Shown piece by piece: positions 17,375 through 23,752 of a DNA stretch of 48,881 bases; the first letter of the stretch is position 1; each line of letters begins with the position of its first letter. This stretch comes from JBMOGA01 sp049318625 (lineage in GTDB: Bacteria > Pseudomonadota > Alphaproteobacteria > Rhizobiales > Hyphomicrobiaceae), in NCBI GenBank assembly GCA_049318625.1, contig JBMOGA010000025.1, positions 1 to 48,881 of the forward strand. The letters are read 5' to 3'. Below the pieces are notes generated by a model, which had not been told where the DNA came from, did not search any database, and was given only the letters and a program-made list of their open reading frames with translations. The position numbers and the translations under genes were made by a program.

Positions 17375-17388
17375 TTGACCTGGATCAA
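17375..17388. promoter_or_regulatory. FNR/FixK-type anaerobox shared by ccoN and hemN
   Basis: TTGACCTGGATCAA matches TTGAY-N4-RTCAA with both half-sites intact. It lies between divergent ccoN (108 nt) and hemN (88 nt), so one site may serve both. It differs from the ccoG box at one spacer base only (CTGG against CAGG). Confidence 0.85.
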
Positions 17389-17475
17389 GGCTGCGCGACT
17401 GCCGCAGGACCACTTTCGACCAAACCGAGCACGTTGGCCCGGGCCAGCGTGCCGTCGAGCAAGGCGAGGAACGAC

Positions 17476-18813
17476 GTGCAACCGGCTCTCATCGAGAAAT
17501 ACGCCGCCCCCGTGCCACGCTACACGAGCTATCCCACCGCGCCGCATTTCACGCCGGCGGTCGATGCCGCGACCTATGCGGCATGGCTCAGTGAGCTGCC
17601 TGTGGCCGATGCGCTGTCGCTGTACCTCCACGTGCCGTTCTGCGACACGCTGTGCTGGTACTGCGGGTGCAGCACAAAGGCCACACAGCGCTACGAACCG
17701 GTTGCCGCTTACGTCGACAACCTGCTGCGTGAGGTCGAGACGGTGGCCAGCCACCTGCCGGCGCGGATGAAGGTCGCCCACGTGCATTGGGGCGGCGGCA
17801 GCCCGAATGTACTCAACCCCGCGGACATTCGGCGGGTCGGCGGCGCGCTTCGTTCGGCGTTCGAGTTCCGCCCGGACGTCGAATTCGCGGTCGAGATCGA
17901 TCCCCGGGAGCTGTCACCCGAGCAGGCCGATTCCTTCGCCGCCATCGGGGTGTCCCGGCTGTCCGTCGGCGTGCAGGACTTCGACGAGGCCGTCCAGGTC
18001 GCGATCAACCGCCTGCAGTCCTTCGAGACGACCAGCCGCGCGATGGAGCTGTTCCGCTCGCGCGGCGTACAATCGGTCAACGTCGATCTGGTGTATGGGC
18101 TTCCCTATCAGACGGTTGCCAGCGTCGAGCGGACCATCCGGCAGGTCATCGAACTCGGACCCGATCGCATCGCGCTGTTCGGGTACGCGCATCTGCCGTC
18201 GCGGTTCGCCCACCAGCGGCTCATTCCCGACGAGTCCTTACCGGGGCCGGTCGCGCGCTTCGCGCAGTCCACGCGGCTCGCCGATATCCTCGGCGAAGCC
18301 GGCTATGTGCGGATCGGGCTCGATCATTTCGCCAAGCAGAGCGATCATTTGGCGACCCGGACACTGCGGCGAAACTTCCAGGGCTACACCACCGATGCGG
18401 CCGGCGCGCTGCTGGGGTTTGGTGCCACCGCCATCGGCAAGCTGCCGCAGGGGTTCGTCCAGAACGCCGTGGCGACAGCCGACTACAAGCGCCGCATCGA
18501 CGCGGGCGAACTGGCCACGGTTCGCGGCCGCGCGCTGACGCGCGACGACCGTGTCAGGGCGTACGTGATCGAGCGGCTGATGTGCGACCTGACATTCTCG
18601 GCTCCGGTGCTGCGGGCCGAATTCGGCGCGGCCGCCGATGCCGTCATTGCCGAGGCGGAGGCCTTGGTCGAGTCCGATGTCGACGGCCTGATCACCGCTT
18701 CGGCCGATGGCTTCACCTTGACGGAGGACGGGCGGCCGTTCATCCGTACCCTCTGCGCGACGTTCGACACCTATCTCTCCGGCGGAACGGCGCGGCATTC
18801 GTCGGGCGTGTGA
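17476..18813 (+). CDS. hemN: Oxygen-independent coproporphyrinogen III oxidase
   Basis: 445 aa radical-SAM enzyme converting coproporphyrinogen III to protoporphyrinogen IX without oxygen. The N-terminal YAAPVPRYTSYPTAPHF is the HemN trip-wire region; the cluster motif is CDTLCWYC (Cys56, 60, 63), followed by GGGSPNVL and VDLVYGLPYQT. That N-terminus separates it from HemW, which lacks it. The start is GTG at 17476 with GAGGAA at 6 nt and the expected family length; no ATG fits. Divergence from ccoN across the anaerobox is sensible, since cbb3 needs haem made at low oxygen. Confidence 0.93.
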   Translation: MQPALIEKYAAPVPRYTSYPTAPHFTPAVDAATYAAWLSELPVADALSLYLHVPFCDTLCWYCGCSTKATQRYEPVAAYVDNLLREVETVASHLPARMKVAHVHWGGGSPNVLNPADIRRVGGALRSAFEFRPDVEFAVEIDPRELSPEQADSFAAIGVSRLSVGVQDFDEAVQVAINRLQSFETTSRAMELFRSRGVQSVNVDLVYGLPYQTVASVERTIRQVIELGPDRIALFGYAHLPSRFAHQRLIPDESLPGPVARFAQSTRLADILGEAGYVRIGLDHFAKQSDHLATRTLRRNFQGYTTDAAGALLGFGATAIGKLPQGFVQNAVATADYKRRIDAGELATVRGRALTRDDRVRAYVIERLMCDLTFSAPVLRAEFGAAADAVIAEAEALVESDVDGLITASADGFTLTEDGRPFIRTLCATFDTYLSGGTARHSSGV

Positions 18814-18866
18814 CCCGCCGCGCATTGCTGAGCCCCGCGCACGCCGCGTGACACGACGCGGCGGAT

Positions 18867-19478
18867 TTGCGATGTGGCGCCATGGCTTTGCCGACGACTC
18901 CTCCCCGATCATCCTTGAAGTCGCTGCCGATCGACGGGAGTGCCGTATTCTTTATTTGCCTTGCCGCCGTTTCGGTCGCCGCGGTCGCGGTGACGAAGGG
19001 GCCGGAGCAGGCGTTGGCGGCCGTCGGTTCGGGCCTGTGGCTGCTCGCCACCATCGCACCGATGATCGTGCTCGGGTTGTTTCTCGGCGGTCTCGCCCGC
19101 GAGCTTGCCGACCCGGCCAAGGTTGCACCTCAACTCGGCGAAGCGTCTGGCCTCTACGGCCTCGTCCTGGCCACCGGCCTCGGCGCCGTGACACCGGGGG
19201 GGCCGTTCGCCGCTTTTCCGATCGTCTACGCTCTGTTTCTCGCAGGTGCCGATATCGGCGCGGTGGTCGCCTATCTCACGGCCTGGTCGGTGCTCGCGCT
19301 GCACCGCGTGATCGTATGGGAGATACCGCTGCTCGGCGGCGAGATCGCGCTGGTGCGCGTGCTGGCCAGCCTGCCGATGCCCATTCTCGCCGGCTTGATC
19401 GCGCGGGCCATCGCCCGCGGCCCGCTCGCAATCGCGCGCCCGGTGACCGCACGAACGCCCGAGGAGCCAGTTCCATGA
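18867..19478 (+). CDS. Half-size membrane permease, first of a pair
   Basis: 203 aa with about five hydrophobic segments. The central motif TPGGPFAAFP, followed by AWSVLALHRVIVWEIPLLG, recurs almost exactly in the next gene (LPGGPMVSFP, GWSVYAFHRIIAYEAPMMG). This PGGP-x3-FP ... W ... HR ... E-P--G arrangement recalls predicted permeases of the DUF318/ArsP type, but the resemblance is distant and the substrate unknown. ATG 18867 is taken; 18882 is an equal alternative. It overlaps the second gene as ATGA, so the two are coupled and probably form a heterodimer. Confidence 0.65.
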   Translation: MRCGAMALPTTPPRSSLKSLPIDGSAVFFICLAAVSVAAVAVTKGPEQALAAVGSGLWLLATIAPMIVLGLFLGGLARELADPAKVAPQLGEASGLYGLVLATGLGAVTPGGPFAAFPIVYALFLAGADIGAVVAYLTAWSVLALHRVIVWEIPLLGGEIALVRVLASLPMPILAGLIARAIARGPLAIARPVTARTPEEPVP

Positions 19479-19990
19479 TCTCCTCGTTCCTCATCCTGGC
19501 CGCCGTGACTATAGCTGTTGCCTTCTATGCGTGGCGGCGTGATCCGCAGCATGTGGTGGCGGCCGCTCGCTTCACCCGTCACGATGGGGTACGGCTGGCG
19601 ATCCGGTTGCCGTTCGCGCTGGTCGCCGCCTCGGCGATCGCCGAGTTGCTGCCCGACCGGCTGATCGCAGCGGCGCTCGGCGCGCAAAGCGGGCTGAGCG
19701 GCATCCTGCTCGCCTCGGCACTCGGCGGGCTGCTGCCGGGCGGGCCGATGGTGTCGTTTCCGTTCGCGATCCTGGTGGCGCGCGACGGCGCCGGTGGCCC
19801 ACAGATCATCGCGCTGATTACCGGCTGGAGCGTCTATGCGTTCCATCGGATCATTGCCTACGAGGCTCCGATGATGGGGTGGCGTTTCGTCGGGTTGCGG
19901 ATGATCGCCTCGGCGTGCGTGCCGCCCGCCACCGCCATCGGGGCCGGCGTGCTGGCGGGCCTGCTCGGCCTGTCGATCACGTTGCGGTGA
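19475..19990 (+). CDS. Half-size membrane permease, second of a pair
   Basis: 171 aa with four to five hydrophobic segments and the PGGP-x3-FP ... HR ... E-P--G motif of its neighbour. GAGGAG at 9 nt supports ATG 19475. The two proteins are paralogous halves, not fragments of one broken gene: both carry the same motif in the same place and both have complete ends. The last 14 nt overlap the 3' end of the converging GNAT gene. Function unknown. Confidence 0.65.
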   Translation: MISSFLILAAVTIAVAFYAWRRDPQHVVAAARFTRHDGVRLAIRLPFALVAASAIAELLPDRLIAAALGAQSGLSGILLASALGGLLPGGPMVSFPFAILVARDGAGGPQIIALITGWSVYAFHRIIAYEAPMMGWRFVGLRMIASACVPPATAIGAGVLAGLLGLSITLR

Positions 19991-20474
19991 GCGGATCGTT
20001 GCCGGCCAGCCGCTTTTCCATGAACACGCTCAGCGGGTCGGGCGCGTAAGCGCCGAACGGGCCGATCTCCACGAATCCGGCACTCCGATAGAGCGCCAGC
20101 GCCTCGGTGTTGTGAATGCCGGTTTCGAGTTGCAGGGTCGCGATCCGCTCGGCGGCGCCCAACTGCTCGAGAGCCGCCAGCAGCCGTCGGCCGAGGTGAG
20201 CGCCGCGCGCCTGCGGCGCCACCCACATCCGCTTGATCTCGGCGGTCGAGTCCCGGTTCACGACCAGCGCGCCGCAGCCGACGGCCATGCCTGCGCGGCG
20301 GGCGATGAGAAACCGGACCTGCGGCTCGAGGAGCGCGGCCACGTCGAGCAGATGGTTGCTCTTGGCTGGATAGAGGCTGGCGGCATAAAGATCCGAAGCC
20401 GCCAGAAAGGCCAGGACCTCCGGTTGATCCGGGGTCTCGCGGGCAATAACGACGGCCTCAGCGGCGTCCGCCAT
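19977..20474 (-). CDS. GNAT family N-acetyltransferase
   Basis: 165 aa with a GNAT fold: IKRMWVAPQARGAHLGRRLLAALE is the acetyl-CoA-binding motif A (V-P--RG--LGR-LL), followed by LQLETGIHNTEALALYRSAGFVEIG (motif B). The N-terminal ASDLYAASLYPAKSNHLLD is seen in small YedL/PA4866-like acetyltransferases acting on small molecules; the substrate here is unknown. Its ATG overlaps the stop of the DUF6494 gene (TGATG), making it the last gene of the formate dehydrogenase run. Its 3' end overlaps the converging permease gene by 14 nt. Confidence 0.85.
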   Translation of the reverse strand: MADAAEAVVIARETPDQPEVLAFLAASDLYAASLYPAKSNHLLDVAALLEPQVRFLIARRAGMAVGCGALVVNRDSTAEIKRMWVAPQARGAHLGRRLLAALEQLGAAERIATLQLETGIHNTEALALYRSAGFVEIGPFGAYAPDPLSVFMEKRLAGNDPLTAT

Positions 20475-20686
20475 CAGGCCGTCTCGGCGCCCGAGAGGTC
20501 GATCTCCTCCTCGACGACGTGGCTCAGATCGGTGCCTTCGGCGGTCAGCACGATGCGAACCTTGAGCTTGCCTTTGCCCGCGAGGCCCTTCTCGCGCACG
20601 ACCCGCTCCAGTTGCTGCTGCGAGGTCACGCCGACCTGCTTCAGGAATTTCCGCATCGACATGTTGAACGGGTTCTCGGTGCTCAT
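20474..20686 (-). CDS. DUF6494-like small protein (70 aa)
   Basis: 70 aa. NPFNMSMRKFLKQVGVTSQQQLERVVREKGLAGKGKLKVRIVLTAEGTD matches the small DUF6494 pattern (FNMS-RKFLK-VGVTSQ-EIE-AV), a family of unknown function common in Proteobacteria. It begins 11 nt after the mrp stop and its stop overlaps the GNAT start, so it is embedded in the operon. No cysteines or other metal ligands stand out. Confidence 0.8.
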   Translation of the reverse strand: MSTENPFNMSMRKFLKQVGVTSQQQLERVVREKGLAGKGKLKVRIVLTAEGTDLSHVVEEEIDLSGAETA

Positions 20687-20697
20687 CAATTTGTTCC

Positions 20698-21795
20698 CTA
20701 CTTTTCCTTGCGCTGCTTTTCGAGCGCGGACCAGACCGCCTCGGCGATGCGCCGATACTCGCGGGCATGAGGCCCGTCCGGCGCCGTCACCACCACCGGA
20801 AGGCCGGCGTCCGATCGCTCCCGGATCTCGGGATCGAGTGCCACCTCGCCGAGAAACGGCACGCCGAGCACGGCAGCCTCTGCGCGTGCGCCACCGTGCG
20901 CAAAGATGTGGTGGCGCTTGCCGCAGGAGTCGCAGATGAAATAGCTCATGTTCTCGATGATGCCCAGGATCGGTACGCCGACGTCCTGGAACATCGCGAC
21001 GCCGCGGCGGGCATCGATGAGAGCGAGATCCTGCGGCGTCGAAACGATCACAGCGCCGGCGAGCGGCGTCTGCTGGGCCATGGTGAGCTGGGCGTCGCCG
21101 GTGCCGGGCGGCATGTCGACGACGAGCACGTCGAGCGGACCCCATTCGACATCGCGCAGCATCTGGGTGATGGCTGATGCCACCATCGGCCCCCGCCAGA
21201 CCATCGCCTTGGCGGGGTCGACGACGAAGCCCATGGACATGACCTTGCAGCCGAAGGCCTCGAGCGGCACCAGCGTGCGCCCCGACTTGATGTGCGGCTG
21301 GCCCTTGAGCGCGAAAAGCTTGGGCATCGACGGACCGTAGATGTCGGCATCGAGCACGCCGACCCGCAGCCCCATGGCCGCCAGGCCGAGGGCGAGATTG
21401 CAGGCGGTGGTCGATTTGCCGACGCCGCCCTTGCCGGATGCCACGGCGATGATGTGACGAACCTCAGCCAACGCGGCGATGCGGGACGCACTGGGCGGGG
21501 CCGGCCGCGGACGCGGATCGAAGGGAGCCGCCGGTTGCGCCGGCCGCTCACCGGTCAGCACGACGATCGCTCCAGCGAGGGCCGGGGTCGCCTTCAACGC
21601 AGCTTCGGCCGCACGCCGTACCGGCTCCCAAGCGGCAGCCGCGCCGGGGTCGACGGCGATCGTGACGATCGACCTGCCGTCCGGCAGGTCAGCCGACGTC
21701 ACCGTCGCGGCCGTCGTCAGCGGGGTGCGGCCATCGGGGCCCACGACCGCCGACAGGGCCCGAGCGATCTCCTCACGGATCGGCATACCGTCCAT
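20698..21795 (-). CDS. Mrp/ApbC family Fe-S cluster carrier ATPase
   Basis: 365 aa. An N-terminal DUF59-like part (1-85) precedes a P-loop domain with the deviant Walker A SGKGGVGKST (120-129), DADIYGPSMPKL and VDMPPGTGDAQLT, and the cluster-binding CDSC pair (Cys288, Cys291). Mrp/ApbC/NBP35 proteins carry [4Fe-4S] clusters to target apoproteins. Its place directly downstream of fdh genes, whose products need about five clusters, suggests service to this enzyme, though it may be the general carrier. ATG 21795 or 21786 could be used. Confidence 0.9.
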   Translation of the reverse strand: MDGMPIREEIARALSAVVGPDGRTPLTTAATVTSADLPDGRSIVTIAVDPGAAAAWEPVRRAAEAALKATPALAGAIVVLTGERPAQPAAPFDPRPRPAPPSASRIAALAEVRHIIAVASGKGGVGKSTTACNLALGLAAMGLRVGVLDADIYGPSMPKLFALKGQPHIKSGRTLVPLEAFGCKVMSMGFVVDPAKAMVWRGPMVASAITQMLRDVEWGPLDVLVVDMPPGTGDAQLTMAQQTPLAGAVIVSTPQDLALIDARRGVAMFQDVGVPILGIIENMSYFICDSCGKRHHIFAHGGARAEAAVLGVPFLGEVALDPEIRERSDAGLPVVVTAPDGPHAREYRRIAEAVWSALEKQRKEK

Positions 21796-21876
21796 CCGGG
21801 CTCTCAGTTCAGCAACGCAAGAGGCCGGCGGTGGCCGGCCTCTGTCTCACATTCGCGGTGGCGCAGGGACCGCGCC

Positions 21877-22047
21877 TCAGGACTTGGGCGCGTAGCCGCC
21901 GTGCCCGTGCAGCTTGCCTTCCGGCGACGGCTTGGCGCCAGAGCCCACGAACGCCGAGTCCGCCGTCCGCTGATACTGCTCGAGAGCGATCGACGCACCG
22001 TAGCCGATGCCGATCACCACGATCACAGCCGAGATGAATGCCCACAT
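21877..22047 (-). CDS. Single-helix 56-aa membrane protein of the fdh operon
   Basis: 56 aa: one membrane helix at residues 1-20 (MWAFISAVIVVIGIGYGASI), then a short charged tail rich in Gly/His (KLHGHGGYAPKS) that could face the periplasm. GGAGG lies 8 nt before the ATG and the gene starts 22 nt after the gamma-subunit stop, so it is real and co-transcribed. I recognise no family. Size and position suggest a small accessory subunit of the formate dehydrogenase, like CcoQ in cbb3, but that is inference. Confidence 0.7.
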   Translation of the reverse strand: MWAFISAVIVVIGIGYGASIALEQYQRTADSAFVGSGAKPSPEGKLHGHGGYAPKS

Positions 22048-22069
22048 GTCGACGACCTCCTCGTCTCGA

Positions 22070-23071
22070 TCATTCTGCTGGAATGGCGGTGCCCGAGCGG
22101 CGAGCCACCTTGTCGACCCACACGGAGTGGTGCTCGCGCGCCCAGCTCACGTCCACCTTACCGCTGCCCATGGCGGCAAACGCGCCTTCCATCCCGAGCG
22201 AGCCGATGTAGATGTGCGCGATGATGATCGCCACGAGAATGACGCCGGCGATACCGTGCACGATGTTCGCAAGCTGCTGGCCCGCAATGTCGGTGAACTG
22301 GAACGGGAACATCAGGATGTATCCCGTCACCGCCAGCGCGGCACCACCGAGGATCGTCGACCAGAAGATCGCCTTCTGACCACCGTTGAATCGGTCCGCC
22401 TCAGGATGCCCCATGCCGATCAGGCCGCCGCCCTTCAAAATCCACTTGATGTCGCGTGGCCCCGGAATGTTGTCCTTCGTCCAGAGCAGGAACATCAGAG
22501 TGATGCCGAGCACGAAGGCGAAGCTGACGTAGTTGTGAACGTACTTCCCGAACTGCGAAAGCACGGTGAAGGCCTCGGGCCCGATGATCGGCAGCACGAC
22601 CTGCTTGCCGAACGTCACGTTGAGACCGGTCAGCGCGAGCAGGATGAACGACGTCGCGGTTGTCCAATGGGCGAAGCGGTCGACCGAGCCGAAGCGGTTG
22701 ATCAGTTGCCCCGACGGGCCGCCCGGAATGCGGATGCGACCCCGGATCATGAAGAACAGCGCGATCAGGGCGATACTGCCGAGGATGACATAGGTGCCAA
22801 TTCTCGGAAGATCACGCTGGTGGAACGCGCGCCAGTCCTTGCCGGCCGGCTGGATGAGGTTGCCCGACTGCTGATCGGGGATCGACACGCGGCCCGATAG
22901 CGCCGGTGGTCCGCCTGGCTTCAGCGCCTCGAGGAGCTGCTTTTCCTGGACCGAGCTGGCGGTGGGGTTGACCGACTTCGGCTGCTGGGCCGAGGCCGCG
23001 CCCGCGGAGAGCACGATGGCCGCGCCGAGCAGGGCGGCGGCAACCGGGCGGGCGAGCGAGAAAACTTTCAT
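22070..23071 (-). CDS. fdoI: Formate dehydrogenase gamma subunit, cytochrome b556
   Basis: 333 aa. A cleavable signal peptide (1-28, ending AGAASAQ), a periplasmic stretch, then membrane helices with RFAHWTTATSFILLALTGL, YVHNYVSF and NIVHGIAGVILVAIIIAHIYIG, which hold the haem-b histidines. This is the membrane anchor that passes electrons from the beta subunit to quinone. The long N-terminal periplasmic part before the first anchor helix is typical of the alphaproteobacterial form. It starts 70 nt after the beta stop. The symbol follows E. coli naming. Confidence 0.9.
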   Translation of the reverse strand: MKVFSLARPVAAALLGAAIVLSAGAASAQQPKSVNPTASSVQEKQLLEALKPGGPPALSGRVSIPDQQSGNLIQPAGKDWRAFHQRDLPRIGTYVILGSIALIALFFMIRGRIRIPGGPSGQLINRFGSVDRFAHWTTATSFILLALTGLNVTFGKQVVLPIIGPEAFTVLSQFGKYVHNYVSFAFVLGITLMFLLWTKDNIPGPRDIKWILKGGGLIGMGHPEADRFNGGQKAIFWSTILGGAALAVTGYILMFPFQFTDIAGQQLANIVHGIAGVILVAIIIAHIYIGSLGMEGAFAAMGSGKVDVSWAREHHSVWVDKVARRSGTAIPAE

Positions 23072-23141
23072 CCGTTCTACTCCCTGTTTGCGTTTGGCGG
23101 GCAGGTCCCGCGCCGAAAAACGGCGCGGGATGCGTTCGCCA

Positions 23142-23738
23142 TCAGGTCGCGATCGACTCCTTGTAGGCTGTCATCCAGCCCCAGGCGCCCGAGCCGTAGC
23201 CACGCTTGGTGACACGCTCCTTGTAGATCTGCGCGATGATCTCGCCATCACCGGCCAGCAGCGCCTTGGTCGAGCACATCTCGGCACACAGCGGCAGCTT
23301 GCCCTCGGCCAGACGGTTCGAGCCGTAGGAGGCGTATTCGACGAGCGACTTGTCCTCCTCCGGTCCACCGGCGCAGTAGGTGCACTTGTCCATCTTGCCG
23401 CGACTGCCGAAGTTGCCGACCTTCGGATATTGCGGCGCGCCGAACGGGCAGGCGTAGAAGCAGTAACCGCAGCCGATGCACAGCTCCTTGGAGTGCAGTA
23501 CCACCGCGTCGGCCGTCGTGTAGAAGCAGTCGACCGGGCACACGGCCGCGCAGGGCGCGTCCGTGCAGTGCATGCAGGCCATGGAGACCGAGCGCTCACC
23601 CGGCTTGCCGTCATTGATGGTGACGACACGCCGGCGATTGATGCCCCACGGCACCTCGTGCTCGTTCTTGCAGGCGGTGACGCAGGCGTTGCACTCGATG
23701 CAGCGGTCCGCGTCGCACAGGAACTTCATGCGAGCCAT
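23142..23738 (-). CDS. fdh3B: Formate dehydrogenase beta subunit, four [4Fe-4S]
   Basis: 198 aa ferredoxin-type protein with four cysteine clusters: CIECNACVTACKNE, CMHCTDAPCAAVCP, CIGCGYCFYACPFG and CTYC near 118 with later partners (CAEMC). It wires the molybdenum subunit to the cytochrome b anchor. There is no signal peptide, so it is presumably exported with the Tat-bearing alpha subunit. It starts 14 nt after the alpha stop. It is short for the family because it lacks the C-terminal membrane helix of E. coli FdnH/FdoH. Confidence 0.93.
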   Translation of the reverse strand: MARMKFLCDADRCIECNACVTACKNEHEVPWGINRRRVVTINDGKPGERSVSMACMHCTDAPCAAVCPVDCFYTTADAVVLHSKELCIGCGYCFYACPFGAPQYPKVGNFGSRGKMDKCTYCAGGPEEDKSLVEYASYGSNRLAEGKLPLCAEMCSTKALLAGDGEIIAQIYKERVTKRGYGSGAWGWMTAYKESIAT

Positions 23739-23752
23739 GATCTATCCTCCCG

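Noticed and set aside
18867..19990. One permease gene broken by a frameshift
   Set aside because: Both halves carry the same motif at the same relative place, the second has its own GAGGAG site, and the ATGA overlap is typical of coupled genes.
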